A stretch of DNA of 64,000 bases, taken from contig JAIXTM010000009.1 in the NCBI GenBank assembly GCA_027483945.1, positions 1-64,000 of the forward strand, written 5' to 3'. Positions 30,497-40,770 of the stretch are shown here, piece by piece. Both the position numbers and the translations under genes were made by a program. The notes beneath the pieces are model-generated. The model was not told the origin of the DNA. It was given only the letters and a program-made list of their open reading frames with translations, and made no database searches. Position 1 is the stretch's first letter. Each line of letters opens with the position of its first letter. The stretch comes from Hyphomicrobiales bacterium. Lineage in GTDB: Bacteria; Pseudomonadota; Alphaproteobacteria; Rhizobiales; Beijerinckiaceae.

Positions 30497-30542
30497 TTGC
30501 CGCGACGAGCCATTGGCAATATATGTAGTGATGTCACTACAT
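30497..30542 (+). promoter_or_regulatory. Promoter and palindromic operator of the Phd/VapC-like operon
   Basis: TTGCCG (30497-30502), 17 bases, then TATATG (30520-30525) resembles a housekeeping promoter. Overlapping its -10 is a perfect 20-bp palindrome ATGTAGTGA-TG-TCACTACAT (30523-30542) ending 13 bases before the antitoxin start. That is the usual arrangement for antitoxin autorepression. Confidence 0.7.
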
Positions 30543-30555
30543 TGGGACGGCGGCA

Positions 30556-30804
30556 ATGGTCAGGCACGTATCGGCTGCACAGGCGAACCGCGAATTTTCG
30601 AAACTGCTACGTGCGGCGCGGAACGGTGAGCGCGTGGTCGTGACATCCCGCGGAAAGCCTGTGGCGCAGATGGTGCCGATCGAGCCCGTGTCCGATGCGA
30701 AGATGGAGCAGCGCCGTCAGGAGTTTGGCGCGTTTCTGCGGAAACTGGCATCCGGGCCTGCGTTGAACCTGCCTCGGTTCACACGCGACGACGCTTATGA
30801 CTGA
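30556..30804 (+). CDS. Phd/YefM-family antitoxin
   Basis: The 82-residue antitoxin has an N-terminal Phd/YefM DNA-binding fold, seen in [40 protein letters not shown]-terminal tail (about 50-82, [20 protein letters not shown]) would neutralise the toxin. It starts at ATG 30556, directly after the palindrome, and overlaps the toxin gene by eight bases. It lies on the plus strand between the minus-strand trpB and trpA. Confidence 0.88.
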   Translation: MVRHVSAAQANREFSKLLRAARNGERVVVTSRGKPVAQMVPIEPVSDAKMEQRRQEFGAFLRKLASGPALNLPRFTRDDAYD

Positions 30805-31258
30805 TGCCGCGAGAGTTGCGCTCGACACCAACGTGCTGTTTTACGCCGTCGGCTACAACGATGCCGACCGCGAGGGAAAAATTCTGCGCATTCTCAGTGG
30901 ATTGGACCCCGAAGCGATCGTTTTGCCGGCTCAAGCTGTCGGTGAGTTCTATACGGTCAGCATCCGGAAAGCCGGTGTCTCACACGCGGTCGCGCGGGAG
31001 AGCATCCGGGCCTGGACGACCCGCGTCTCGGTATGGGCCGCGACGTCGGCCACCTTCCTGGACGCGCTCGATCTCTCCGCGTCCCACAAGCTCCAGTTCT
31101 GGGACGCGTTGATCCTTGCCACCGCGGCGGAGGCGGGCTGCAGGATCCTTCTCTCCGAAGATATGCAGCACGGCTTTGTCTGGCGGGGATGCACGGTCGT
31201 GAACCCCTTCGCCGAGCAGATGCATCCGCTACTCGCCGATGCTCTCAGGCAGAGCTGA
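30797..31258 (+). CDS. PIN-domain toxin (VapC-like)
   Basis: The 153-residue PIN-domain ribonuclease has the expected acidic metal-binding residues D10 (ALDTNVLFY), E50 (GEFYTVS), D103 (FWDALILATA) and D122 (LLSEDMQHG). VapC toxins cleave tRNA or rRNA when freed from their antitoxin. Pairing with a Phd-type rather than VapB antitoxin is a common mix. Codon use is less GC-biased than the trp genes. The stop lies 12 bases from the end of the convergent trpB. Confidence 0.9.
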   Translation: MTDAARVALDTNVLFYAVGYNDADREGKILRILSGLDPEAIVLPAQAVGEFYTVSIRKAGVSHAVARESIRAWTTRVSVWAATSATFLDALDLSASHKLQFWDALILATAAEAGCRILLSEDMQHGFVWRGCTVVNPFAEQMHPLLADALRQS

Positions 31259-31270
31259 TCCGCAGGGCGC

Positions 31271-32518
31271 TCACATCCCGCCCAGATGCTCCGCGACCGT
31301 GAAGATGTCCTTGTCGCCGCGACCGCAGAGATTCATCACCATCAGGTGGTCCCGCGGCTTCTGCGGCGCGAGTTCGATGACCTTGGCGAGGGCGTGGGAC
31401 GGCTCCAGCGCCGGGATGATGCCTTCCAGCTTCGAGCAGAGCTGGAAGGCGCCGAGGGCCTCGTCGTCGGTGGCGGAGATGTAGGTCACCCGGCCCGTAT
31501 CGTGCAGCCAGGCATGCTCCGGGCCGATGCCGGGATAGTCGAGGCCCGCAGAGATCGAGTGGGCGTCCTTGATCTGCCCGTCATCGTCCATGAGGAGATA
31601 GGTGCGGTTGCCGTGCAGGACGCCCGGGCGCCCGCCCGTGAGCGATGCCGCGTGCAGGCCCGAGGACAGGCCGTGGCCGGCCGCCTCCACGCCGTAGATC
31701 TCCACCTCCTTGTCGTCGAGGAAGGGGTGGAACAGGCCGATGGCGTTGGAGCCCCCGCCGATGGCGGCGACGAGCGAGTCCGGCAGGCGCCCTTCGGCCT
31801 CCATCATCTGTTCGCGCGTCTCGCGGCCGATCACGCACTGGAAATCGCGGACCATCGCCGGATAGGGGTGGGGGCCGGCGACCGTGCCGATGCAGTAGAA
31901 AGTCGTCTCCACGTTGGTGACCCAGTCGCGGAGCGCCTCGTTCATGGCGTCCTTGAGCGTCTTGGAGCCGGACTGGACCGGCACGACCTCGGCGCCGAGC
32001 ATCTTCATGCGGAACACGTTGGGCTTCTGCCGCTCGACGTCCACCGCGCCCATATAGACAACGCATTGCAGGCCGAAGCGGGCGCAGAGCGTGGCGGTCG
32101 CGACGCCGTGCTGGCCGGCACCCGTCTCGGCGATGATGCGCTTCTTGCCCATCCGCAGGGCCAGCAGGATCTGACCCAGCACGTTGTTCACCTTGTGGGC
32201 GCCCGTGTGGTTCAGCTCGTCGCGCTTGAAGTAGATCTTGGCGCCGCGATCGGCGCCCGCCTTGGCCCGGACATGCTCGGTCAGCCGCTCGGCGTAGTAG
32301 AGCGGGGACGGGCGTCCGACATAATGCTTGAGGTAGGACGCCATCTCCTGCGCGAAGGCCGGGTCGACCTTGGCCGCCTCGTAGGCCTTGTCCAGCTCCA
32401 GGATCAGCGGCATCAGCGTCTCGGCCACGAACCGTCCGCCGAAGAGGCCGAAATGGCCGGTCTCGTCCGGGCCGGTGCGGAAGGAGTTCAGTTGGGTCGC
32501 CTTAGCCTGAGCCGTCAC
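31271..32518 (-). CDS. trpB: Tryptophan synthase beta chain
   Basis: The 415-residue PLP enzyme condenses indole and serine to tryptophan. The PLP lysine lies in the family segment [14 protein letters not shown], with the glycine-rich phosphate loop [10 protein letters not shown] and the typical [10 protein letters not shown]. The start is GTG 32518, overlapping the trpF stop (GTGA), so the two are translationally coupled. Downstream the operon is interrupted by the opposite-strand toxin-antitoxin pair before trpA. Confidence 0.97.
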   Translation of the reverse strand: MTAQAKATQLNSFRTGPDETGHFGLFGGRFVAETLMPLILELDKAYEAAKVDPAFAQEMASYLKHYVGRPSPLYYAERLTEHVRAKAGADRGAKIYFKRDELNHTGAHKVNNVLGQILLALRMGKKRIIAETGAGQHGVATATLCARFGLQCVVYMGAVDVERQKPNVFRMKMLGAEVVPVQSGSKTLKDAMNEALRDWVTNVETTFYCIGTVAGPHPYPAMVRDFQCVIGRETREQMMEAEGRLPDSLVAAIGGGSNAIGLFHPFLDDKEVEIYGVEAAGHGLSSGLHAASLTGGRPGVLHGNRTYLLMDDDGQIKDAHSISAGLDYPGIGPEHAWLHDTGRVTYISATDDEALGAFQLCSKLEGIIPALEPSHALAKVIELAPQKPRDHLMVMNLCGRGDKDIFTVAEHLGGM

Positions 32519-33231
32519 GCTGGTCTCGCTCTCGTTCCGTTGCCGGCTTTCGCCGCCTGGTCCAGGGCCGTCCGGTGCGCGGCCCGCGCGGCGGCCACGA
32601 AGGCCGCGATCAAGTCCGGGTCCTTGACGCCCGGCGCCCGCTCCACGCCGGAGGAGACGTCGAGCCCGACGAGCCGGCGCTCGGGCCGCACGATGAGCGG
32701 CACCGCGTCGGCGACGTTGGCGGGCGTCAGGCCCCCTGACAACATGAAGGGCAAGGCGGGGTCAAGCGCCGCCAGGAGCCGCCAGTCGAAGGTGAGGCCG
32801 TTGCCGCCGGGCAGTTCGGCATCCCTCGGCGGCTTGGCGTCCAGCAGGATCCGGTCGGCGAGGCCGGCATAGTCGCCGATGGCGGCGAGGTCCTCAGCAT
32901 CCGCGACGCCGATGGCCTTCATCACCGGGAGGCCGGTCAGGATCTTGATCTCGCGCACCCGCGCCGGGCTCTCGTGGCCGTGAAGCTGCAGCATGTCCGG
33001 GCGGATCGCGTTCACGGTCTGCATGATCTCGCCGTCCGGCGCGTCGACCAGGAGGACGACGCGCGACGCGCGGCCCTTGGCCTGCGCCGCAAGGTTCGCC
33101 GCATCGAGCAGCGAGACGTGACGCGGCGACTTTGGAAACCGCACGAGCCCGACCATGTCGGCCCCGGCCGCAAGGGCCGCCTCCATCGTCTCGGGCGTCG
33201 AGAGCCCGCAGATCTTGATGAGAAGGGTCAT
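32515..33231 (-). CDS. trpF: Phosphoribosylanthranilate isomerase
   Basis: The 238-residue (beta/alpha)8 barrel catalyses the third step of tryptophan synthesis from anthranilate. The catalytic Cys lies in IKICGLST near the N-terminus, with LQLHGHESP and the phosphate-binding ends [11 protein letters not shown] and GLDVSSGVE. The C-terminal tail is somewhat longer than usual. It starts at ATG 33231, 64 bases after the ornithine cyclodeaminase-like gene, and overlaps trpB. Confidence 0.96.
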   Translation of the reverse strand: MTLLIKICGLSTPETMEAALAAGADMVGLVRFPKSPRHVSLLDAANLAAQAKGRASRVVLLVDAPDGEIMQTVNAIRPDMLQLHGHESPARVREIKILTGLPVMKAIGVADAEDLAAIGDYAGLADRILLDAKPPRDAELPGGNGLTFDWRLLAALDPALPFMLSGGLTPANVADAVPLIVRPERRLVGLDVSSGVERAPGVKDPDLIAAFVAAARAAHRTALDQAAKAGNGTRARPA

Positions 33232-33295
33232 GTCTGGATCGGTCGCTCGTTTCAGGATGGGCTCGTAGCACGCCCCGGCCGCTACTTGAACGGCC

Positions 33296-34237
33296 TCAGG
33301 CTGCGAGCACTCGCCACACCAGGTCCGCGGCCACCAGGTCTTCCAGCGCGGCGCCGACCGACTTGAAGAGCGTCACCTGGGTGGGCGACGACCGTCCCGG
33401 ATGGCCGCCAGTGACCAGCGCCCGCAGGTCGGCGCGCACCGTCGCGGCCGAGATGGCGCGGGAGCGGATCGCGCCCTCCACGTCGCCGCCCTCGGTGATG
33501 GCGGCTTTCGTATCGATGAAGATCGCGGCGCGCCGCAGAGCGTCGTCGTCCACCTCGCGCATGCCCGGCGCGAAGGCGCCGACGAGGTCCAGATGCGCGC
33601 CGTCCTTCAGCCATTCGCCACGGACCAGCGCCGCTCGCGACAACGTCGCGCAGGACACGATGTCGGCTTCGCGGGTCGCGGACTCCAGGTCTCCGGTTGA
33701 GGTCACAGGCAGCCCCTGCGCCGCAAGCTCGCCCGCCAGCGCCTCGGCCTTGTCCGGCCTGTGGTTCCAGAGCGTCACGTGCCGGATCGGCCGCACGCTC
33801 ATATGGGCGCGGATGAGGAACGGCGCGAGGGCGCCGGCGCCCACCATGACGAGGCGGGACGCGTCAGGAGCGGCGAGGTGCCGGGCCGCCAGCGCGGAGG
33901 CGGCGGCGGTGCGCCACAGGGTCAGCCTGGTGCCGTCCATGGCCGCGAGCGGCACGCCGGACGTGCCGTCCATCAGGAGATAGGTGCCGATGACCGTCGC
34001 CAGGGACTTCGCGCCGTTCTCGGGGAAGACCGTGACGATCTTCACGCCGAGACGAGCGTCATCGCCGGGCGTCCAGGCCGGCATGAGCAGGAGCGTGGCA
34101 TCGCCTCCGGCGCGCGCCATGGCATGGTGATGCCGGGTCGGCGCGGCGATGTCTCCGGCAAAGCCTGCGGCCAGCGCATCGATCAGCGCTGGAAACGAGA
34201 GCGCGCCGTCGATCTCGCCGGCGCTGACGACGCGCAT
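33296..34237 (-). CDS. Ornithine cyclodeaminase / mu-crystallin family reductase
   Basis: The 313-residue protein has a Rossmann NAD(P) domain (MVGAGALAPFLIRAHM around 132-147), the family's K/R-containing substrate segment (DARLGVKIVTVFPENGAKSL), and the late VGAFAPGMREVDDDALRRA. The family includes ornithine cyclodeaminase, delta1-pyrroline-2-carboxylate reductase and ketimine reductases; the substrate cannot be fixed from sequence. It starts at ATG 34237, six bases after lapA, and is co-oriented with trpF. Confidence 0.88.
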   Translation of the reverse strand: MRVVSAGEIDGALSFPALIDALAAGFAGDIAAPTRHHHAMARAGGDATLLLMPAWTPGDDARLGVKIVTVFPENGAKSLATVIGTYLLMDGTSGVPLAAMDGTRLTLWRTAAASALAARHLAAPDASRLVMVGAGALAPFLIRAHMSVRPIRHVTLWNHRPDKAEALAGELAAQGLPVTSTGDLESATREADIVSCATLSRAALVRGEWLKDGAHLDLVGAFAPGMREVDDDALRRAAIFIDTKAAITEGGDVEGAIRSRAISAATVRADLRALVTGGHPGRSSPTQVTLFKSVGAALEDLVAADLVWRVLAA

Positions 34238-34242
34238 CGGCG

Positions 34243-34593
34243 TCAGGCCGCCTGGCGCGGCGACGGCAGGGCGGCAGCGGCGCCGACGCGCTCCTCGGCC
34301 AGCGCCACCCGCAGCCTGTCGGCCTCGGCGCGCTGGCGCTCCAGGTCCCGCCGGTAGGTGCGGGCCGCGCGGCGATAGCGATGCTGCCCGAGCCAGGTGC
34401 CAAGCCCGCCGAGCAGCAGGCCGGTGGCCAGTGCGGTCAGGATCACGGCGAAGAGCGGCACGTCGAAGCCGAGCGCGCTTTCGCGGGCGAACGGGTCCAG
34501 CACGATCCGCACCGGCGCGCGGTTGGCCACGGCCAGCAGCACCGCCGCAACGGCGATCGGGCCCAGGATGATGATCTTCAGGAAGGTCCGCAT
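34243..34593 (-). CDS. lapA: LapA-domain (DUF1049) inner-membrane protein
   Basis: The 116-residue protein has two transmembrane helices (about 5-20 and 48-72, IVLDPF between them, then LGGLGTWLGQHRYRRAAR) and a coiled cytoplasmic tail rich in Arg and Glu. LapA (lipopolysaccharide assembly protein A) helps regulate LpxC turnover with LapB in gamma-proteobacteria; in alphaproteobacteria it stands next to ihfB as here. The role is family inference. It begins 17 bases after ihfB. Confidence 0.87.
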   Translation of the reverse strand: MRTFLKIIILGPIAVAAVLLAVANRAPVRIVLDPFARESALGFDVPLFAVILTALATGLLLGGLGTWLGQHRYRRAARTYRRDLERQRAEADRLRVALAEERVGAAAALPSPRQAA

Positions 34594-34610
34594 GCCGCCA
34601 ATATAGAGCG

Positions 34611-34895
34611 TCAGGCGCCGCCGTTAAGCCGGTGACGCATTTCCTTGCCGGTCTTGAAGACCGGCACGAGCTTGGGATCCACCTTGACGGCCTCGCCCGT
34701 CCGCGGATTGCGCCCGGTCCGTCCGTCCCGCTGCTTCACGGAAAACGCGCCGAAGCCCCGCAGTTCCACCCGGTCGCCCCGGGCCAGCGCCTTGACGATC
34801 TCATCGAGGATCGCATTGACGATGTTCTCGACGTCCCGCTGGTAAAGCTGCGGATTCTGCTCGGCGATGGTCTGCACCAGTTCCGACTTGATCAT
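34611..34895 (-). CDS. ihfB: Integration host factor subunit beta
   Basis: The 94-residue DNABII protein begins [18 protein letters not shown], with [26 protein letters not shown] forming the DNA-intercalating beta arm. With IhfA (not in window) it bends DNA in replication, transcription and recombination. The 71-base gap to sppA is AT-rich and carries a TATAAG-like -10 (34947-34952, minus strand), so ihfB probably has its own promoter and starts the ihfB-lapA-trp run. Confidence 0.95.
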   Translation of the reverse strand: MIKSELVQTIAEQNPQLYQRDVENIVNAILDEIVKALARGDRVELRGFGAFSVKQRDGRTGRNPRTGEAVKVDPKLVPVFKTGKEMRHRLNGGA

Positions 34896-34966
34896 GGCCG
34901 CCCCTTAAGCCCGCCGCGTCTCCGCCCGGACAGGCGCGGGGCGCGGCTTATATTCTTGAAACAAAA

Positions 34967-35938
34967 TTACTTTTCGAGCGAAGGGTGCCAAACGGCAAGC
35001 AGCCCGTCAAGGCGCGCCGCTGCGTCTGCCTGCCCGGCGCGGCGGATCGCATCCGCCACCTGCGGCAGGCCGAACGCGTCGGCGGCGGCGCCCGCCGTGC
35101 TCCAGAGCGTGATGCCCGATCCGTCGCGCCGCGGCTTCCAGTCCCGGACGGGCAGCGTGTCGCTGATCTTGTTCTGGCTCTTCAGCCAGGCCATGGCCTT
35201 GTCCTCGCCGCCGAGCTCGTCGACGAGCTTCAGCGGCACGGCCTGACGGCCTGTGAAGACGCGCCCGTCGGACACGGTGGCAAGCTCGGCATCGCTGAGC
35301 GACCGGCCTGACTGCACCAGCCGCCTGAACCAGGCGTAGCTGTCCGCGATGAGGGCCTCCATGGCGGCGCGGGCCGCCGGGGAGGTGGGCTCGAACGGGT
35401 TGGGCGCGGCCTTGAGCGGGCTCGACTTGATCTCTTCCACCTTGACGCCGAGCGTCGCCATCAGGCCCGTCAGGTCGGGATACTGGAACAGGACGCCGAT
35501 GGACCCGACGAGCGCCGTCTCCCGCGCCACGATCCGGTCGGAGGCGAGGGCGGCGATGTAGCCGCCGGACGCGGCCATGCCGTTGACCACGGCCACGACC
35601 GGCTTCTTGGCCTTGAGCTTGGTCAGCGCCTCGTGGACCGCCTCGGCGCCCGACGTGGTGCCGCCGGGACTTTCGATCTGGACGAAGACCGCCTTGACGC
35701 TCGCGCTGTCGCCGACGCGCTCGATCAGCTTCAGCGTCGCCTCGTCGCCGGCGATGAAGCCCTTGAGCGCGATCCGGGCGATGTGGTCGCTCCCGGTCTC
35801 GAAGCCGCGGCGGGCGACGAGGCCCACGCCGATCAGGGCGCCGATCACGAGAACGAAGGCCGCGATCCGCCAGAACGAGAGCTTGCGCCGCAGGCGGCGT
35901 CGGTCGGCGAGAAGATCGGCATCTGCCATGAAGCGCAT
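34967..35938 (-). CDS. sppA: Signal peptide peptidase SppA, 36K type
   Basis: The 323-residue membrane-anchored serine protease (S49) degrades cleaved signal peptides. A single N-terminal TM helix spans about 23-42. The nucleophile is S124 in NGMAASGGYIAAL, and the general-base Lys is probably K176 in the EEIKSSPLKAAP segment, as in the Ser/Lys dyad of the short SppA forms. The start is ATG 35938 or ATG 35929; neither has a strong ribosome binding site. It lies between rpsA and ihfB, a common alphaproteobacterial order. Confidence 0.93.
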   Translation of the reverse strand: MRFMADADLLADRRRLRRKLSFWRIAAFVLVIGALIGVGLVARRGFETGSDHIARIALKGFIAGDEATLKLIERVGDSASVKAVFVQIESPGGTTSGAEAVHEALTKLKAKKPVVAVVNGMAASGGYIAALASDRIVARETALVGSIGVLFQYPDLTGLMATLGVKVEEIKSSPLKAAPNPFEPTSPAARAAMEALIADSYAWFRRLVQSGRSLSDAELATVSDGRVFTGRQAVPLKLVDELGGEDKAMAWLKSQNKISDTLPVRDWKPRRDGSGITLWSTAGAAADAFGLPQVADAIRRAGQADAAARLDGLLAVWHPSLEK

Positions 35939-36082
35939 CCCGGTTGCTGCCGGTCGCCCGGCGTCTGCACGATCTAGTGCTCCGGCGGTCGTGCCGCAAC
36001 CGCGCCGTCCCCCGCGCGTGTCATCCCTTGCGCGCCTGCGGCGCCCCGGCCGGTGATGACCGGAAGGAAAGCACGCAAAAGA

Positions 36083-36110
36083 AAACCCGCGCGGTTGCCC
36101 GCGCGGGTTT
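36083..36110 (-). terminator. Intrinsic terminator of rpsA
   Basis: A perfect 12-bp stem AAACCCGCGCGG (36083-36094, complement 36099-36110) closes around TTGC. Read on the minus strand it is followed by TTTTCTTTTGC, a classical U-rich tail. Confidence 0.9.
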
Positions 36111-36147
36111 CGTGTTCAGGTCCTGGCCGCCCGGAGCGGCCGGAGGA

Positions 36148-37857
36148 TCACTTCTTCTCGCCGGCCTTCTTGAGGGCGGCGCCGAGGATGTCACCGAGCG
36201 AGGCGCCGGAGTCGGACGAGCCGTACTGGGCGATCGCCTCCTTCTCCTCGGCCACTTCCAGCGCCTTGATGGACAGCTGGACGCGGCGGGCCTTGCGGTC
36301 GAACATCGTGACGCGCGCGTCGACCTTCTCGCCGGCGGCGAACCGCTCGGGACGCTGGTCGCCGCGATCGCGGGCGAGCTCGGACCGCTTGATGAACGCG
36401 GACAGGTCGGTGTCGACGATCTTCACGTCGATGCCCGATTCCTTCACGTCGGTGATCTCGCAGGTCACGATCTGACCCTTGCGGATCTCGCCGGCCTCGG
36501 CGAAGGGGTCACCCGCGAGCTGCTTGATGCCCAGCGAGATGCGCTCCTTCTCGACGTCGACGTCGAGGACCTGGGCGCGCACGACGTCGCCCTTCTTGAA
36601 GTCCTCGATGGCCTGCTCGCCCGGACGGTTCCAGTCCAGGTCGGAGAGGTGGACCATGCCGTCCACGTCGCCGTCCAGGCCGATGAACAGGCCGAACTCG
36701 GTCTTGTTCTTGACCTCGCCCTCGACCTCCGAACCGATCGGATGACGCTCGGCGAAGCCTTCCCACGGGTTCTGCAGGGTCTGCTTGAGGCCCAGCGAGA
36801 TGCGGCGCTTGACCGGGTCGACCTCGAGGATCTGCACCTCGACCTCCTGGGAGGTGGAGATGATCTTGCCCGGATGGACGTTCTTCTTCGTCCAGGACAT
36901 CTCGGACACGTGGATCAGGCCTTCGATGCCCGGCTCCAGCTCCACGAACGCACCGTAATCGGTGATGTTGGTGACGCGGCCCTTGAGCTTGGCATTCTCC
37001 GGGTAGCGGGCGGCGATGCCCTCCCACGGATCGGCCTGGAGCTGCTTGATGCCCAGCGAGATGCGGTGCGTCTCGTGATTGATCTTAATGATCTTGACCT
37101 TGACCGTCTGGCCGATGTTCACGACCTCGGACGGATGGTTCACGCGGCGCCACGCCATGTCGGTGACGTGCAGCAGGCCGTCGATGCCGCCGAGGTCCAC
37201 GAACGCACCGTATTCGGTGATGTTCTTGACCACGCCGTCGATGACCTGGCCTTCCTCGAGGTTCGCGACCAGCTCGGAGCGCTGCTCCGCGCGGCTCTCC
37301 TCGAGCACGGTGCGGCGCGACACGACGATGTTGCCGCGGCGGCGGTCCATCTTGAGGATCTGGAACGGCTGCGGCACGCCCATGAGCGGGGTGACGTCGC
37401 GGACCGGACGGATATCGACCTGGGAGCGCGGCAGGAACGCCACGGCGCCGTCGAGATCGACGGTGTAGCCGCCCTTGACCTGGTTGAAGATGACGCCCGT
37501 GACCTTCTCGTTGGCCTCGAAGGCCTTGTCGAGCTTGACCCAGCTCTCCTCGCGGCGCGCCTTGTCGCGCGAGATGACGGCCTCGCCGAGCGCGTTCTCG
37601 ACGCGCTCCAGATAGACCTCGACCTCGTCGCCGACATCGAGCGTGCCGTCGCGGCCGGGGCCAGTGAATTCCTTGAGAGCGACACGGCCTTCGGTCTTCA
37701 GGCCGATATCGATGATCGCGACATCCTTTTCGATGGCGACGACCTTGCCCTTGACGACGGAGCCCTCGAGGGCGTCCTGGCCGGCAAAGGATTCTTCGAG
37801 CAGCGCGGCGAAATCATCGCGCGACGGCGCCTTGTTGGCGTTCTGAACAGCGGACAT
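36148..37857 (-). CDS. rpsA: 30S ribosomal protein S1
   Basis: The 569-residue S1 has six S1/OB repeats, visible as recurring GAFVDLG...GLLHVTDMAW, GAFVELEPGIEGLIHVSEMSW and GLFIGLDGDVDGMVHLSDLDW blocks. S1 binds mRNA leaders on the 30S subunit and is needed for initiation on most messages. The ATG at 37857 with TCCAGGAGA upstream is chosen; the open frame continues upstream but lacks family similarity. It is preceded by a long structured leader, and S1 is known to autoregulate its translation in other bacteria. It ends at the terminator 36083-36110. Confidence 0.97.
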   Translation of the reverse strand: MSAVQNANKAPSRDDFAALLEESFAGQDALEGSVVKGKVVAIEKDVAIIDIGLKTEGRVALKEFTGPGRDGTLDVGDEVEVYLERVENALGEAVISRDKARREESWVKLDKAFEANEKVTGVIFNQVKGGYTVDLDGAVAFLPRSQVDIRPVRDVTPLMGVPQPFQILKMDRRRGNIVVSRRTVLEESRAEQRSELVANLEEGQVIDGVVKNITEYGAFVDLGGIDGLLHVTDMAWRRVNHPSEVVNIGQTVKVKIIKINHETHRISLGIKQLQADPWEGIAARYPENAKLKGRVTNITDYGAFVELEPGIEGLIHVSEMSWTKKNVHPGKIISTSQEVEVQILEVDPVKRRISLGLKQTLQNPWEGFAERHPIGSEVEGEVKNKTEFGLFIGLDGDVDGMVHLSDLDWNRPGEQAIEDFKKGDVVRAQVLDVDVEKERISLGIKQLAGDPFAEAGEIRKGQIVTCEITDVKESGIDVKIVDTDLSAFIKRSELARDRGDQRPERFAAGEKVDARVTMFDRKARRVQLSIKALEVAEEKEAIAQYGSSDSGASLGDILGAALKKAGEKK

Positions 37858-38158
37858 TCGTTCTCCTGGAGGCAGCCCTGAAGCGGGCTGCGGCACCGGC
37901 GGGGTTCGTGTTGCACCACGCCCGGCCTCGGGAGAGGACCTGCGGCTCGCTGGCCGCCCGGTCCGAACGCTCACCTGGAGCGTGCCGGCGCATAAGGTCC
38001 CGAGGCGTCGGACGATCCGGCGACCTGCTCTGGAAGCGCCAAAGAGGGCACGCCGCAAGGCGCACCCTCAGAGTTCGCCACGCAAAGCGGACCGTCGGAC
38101 CGCGCCGATGTAGTGGAAAAGCGCCCGGGAGGCAAGGCGGGGTGGTTTTGGGGCGGAG
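37858..38158 (-). promoter_or_regulatory. Promoter and structured leader of rpsA
   Basis: This 301-base stretch has no gene. On the minus strand a promoter-like pair TTGCCT (38135-38130), 17 bases, TACATC (38112-38107) would give a leader of about 240 bases. The leader contains a hairpin at 38044-38069 (GAGGG...CGCC-GCAA-GGCG...CCCTC) and another, GCAGCCC...GGGCTGC (37872-37891), next to the ribosome binding site. Leader-mediated S1 autoregulation is an inference. Confidence 0.5.
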
Positions 38159-38827
38159 TCACTTCACCCCGGCGGGCCTGTCGCCGGCCGCCCAGGCGAG
38201 CGCCTGTTCCAGCCGGTCATTGCCCCAGAACATCTCGCCGTCGTCGGTGATGAAGGTCGGCGCCCCGAAGATGCCCTTGGAGCGGGCTTCCTCCACCGTC
38301 GCCTTGAGCCGGGTCTTGTTCGTCTCGCCCTGGGCGTCGCGGATCACGGTGCCGGCGTCCAGCCGCATCTCCGACAGGATCGCGGTGAGCAGGCCCGGCT
38401 CGGAAATGTCCTTCCCGTCGCCGAATTCGGCCCGGTAGACGGCTTTGGAGAAGTCCGGCGCCCAGCCGCGCTCGATCCCGTAGAAGGCGATGCGCGTCGC
38501 GGTCAGGCTGTTCTGCGGGAAGGGCTGGGGCTGCCGGCAGGGCAGGCCGAGCGCCGCCGCCTCCCGCGTCATGTCCCGCCACATATAGCGGCCCTTGGCC
38601 GGAAAAAGGTTGAACGGCGAGGTCTTCCAGCCCTGCGCGGCGAAGATCGGGCCCAGAAGGAACGGCCGCCAGCGGACCTCCACGCCCGCATCGGCGGCAA
38701 GCGCCTCGATCCGCATGGCCGCCAGATAGGAATAGGTGGAGGCGAATTCGTACCAGAAGTCCAGGACGGGGCGGCGCGGCAAGGCGGCAATCTCTCGGTT
38801 CGCTTGATGAGGGCAACGCGGACGCAT
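38159..38827 (-). CDS. DsbA-family 2-hydroxychromene-2-carboxylate isomerase-like protein
   Basis: The 222-residue thioredoxin-fold (DsbA/kappa-GST-like) protein begins LDFWYEFASTYSYLAAMRIE and contains RWRPFLLGPIF, FPQNSLTATRIAFY and GIFGAPTFITDDGEMFWGNDRLEQAL, as in the HCCA isomerase/kappa GST group. The CXXC of DsbA is replaced by a Ser-type motif (ASTYSY), so it is not a disulfide oxidase. Homologues use glutathione for isomerisation in aromatic degradation, but many are of unknown function; no such pathway is nearby. The start at ATG 38827 is uncertain because family similarity begins about 19 residues in. Confidence 0.85.
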   Translation of the reverse strand: MRPRCPHQANREIAALPRRPVLDFWYEFASTYSYLAAMRIEALAADAGVEVRWRPFLLGPIFAAQGWKTSPFNLFPAKGRYMWRDMTREAAALGLPCRQPQPFPQNSLTATRIAFYGIERGWAPDFSKAVYRAEFGDGKDISEPGLLTAILSEMRLDAGTVIRDAQGETNKTRLKATVEEARSKGIFGAPTFITDDGEMFWGNDRLEQALAWAAGDRPAGVK

Positions 38828-38966
38828 CAGCTTTGTTCGCCGATTGTGGCGCCATCACGCCTGAAGGGCCGGCCCGCGCGCCGTCTCCCTTGTGCTTGCG
38901 CGGACGCGCGCCGGCACTATAGTCCGCGCCGCTTCCGCACTCACCGTTCCCTCCCGCGAGACCAGC

Positions 38967-40199
<1,233 letters not shown>

Positions 40200-40202
40200 A
40201 CC

Positions 40203-40745
40203 ATGAAGAAGGTTGGCATCATCGTCGGGAGCCTCTCGGCCTCCTCCATCAACAAGCGCCTCGCCCAGGCCATCGCCGGCCTCGGCCAGGACCGCTTCGC
40301 CTTCTCCTTCATCGAGATCGGCGACCTGCCGCTCTACAACCGCGATCTCGACGGCGCGATGCCCGCTTCCGTGCTGCGCTTCAAGGACGCGGTGAAGGCG
40401 GCGGACTCGCTGCTCATCGTCTCGCCCGAATATAATCGAGGTGTCTCCGCGGCCTTGAAGAACGCACTGGAATGGGGATCGCGTCCCTATGGCCAGAGCG
40501 TCTTCCCGGGCAAGTCCGCCGCCATCGCCGGCGCTTCCGGCGGCAATATCGGCACCGCGATCGCGCAGCAGCCGCTGCGCAACATCCTGTCCCATATGGG
40601 CGTCGCGGTCCTGCCGGGGCCGGAAATCTTCCTCAAGGTCAATGACGACGTCATCGCGCCCGACGGCACGGTCAAGGACGAGGGTGTGAAGAAGCTGCTC
40701 GCGGGCTTCGTGGACGCCTACGCCACCTGGGCGGCGCGGTTCTGA
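40203..40745 (+). CDS. NADPH-dependent FMN reductase family oxidoreductase
   Basis: The 180-residue flavodoxin-fold protein has the FMN phosphate loop GSLSASSINKRLAQAI (9-24), SPEYNRGVSAALKNALEWGS, and AGASGGNIGTAIAQQPLRNIL. Homologues (ChrR/YieF/SsuE type) reduce quinones, chromate, azo dyes or FMN using NAD(P)H. It lies three bases after argG. The physiological substrate is not evident. A palindromic repeat pair starts 25 bases downstream and may end the transcript. Confidence 0.88.
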   Translation: MKKVGIIVGSLSASSINKRLAQAIAGLGQDRFAFSFIEIGDLPLYNRDLDGAMPASVLRFKDAVKAADSLLIVSPEYNRGVSAALKNALEWGSRPYGQSVFPGKSAAIAGASGGNIGTAIAQQPLRNILSHMGVAVLPGPEIFLKVNDDVIAPDGTVKDEGVKKLLAGFVDAYATWAARF

Positions 40746-40770
40746 GCGGTATGCGGCGTTTGAGCTTGAC

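Noticed and set aside
35944-37881. Long open frame antisense to rpsA (about 645 codons)
   Set aside because: It repeats in step with the S1 domains of the real gene and has no recognisable family; rpsA on the other strand is unambiguous.
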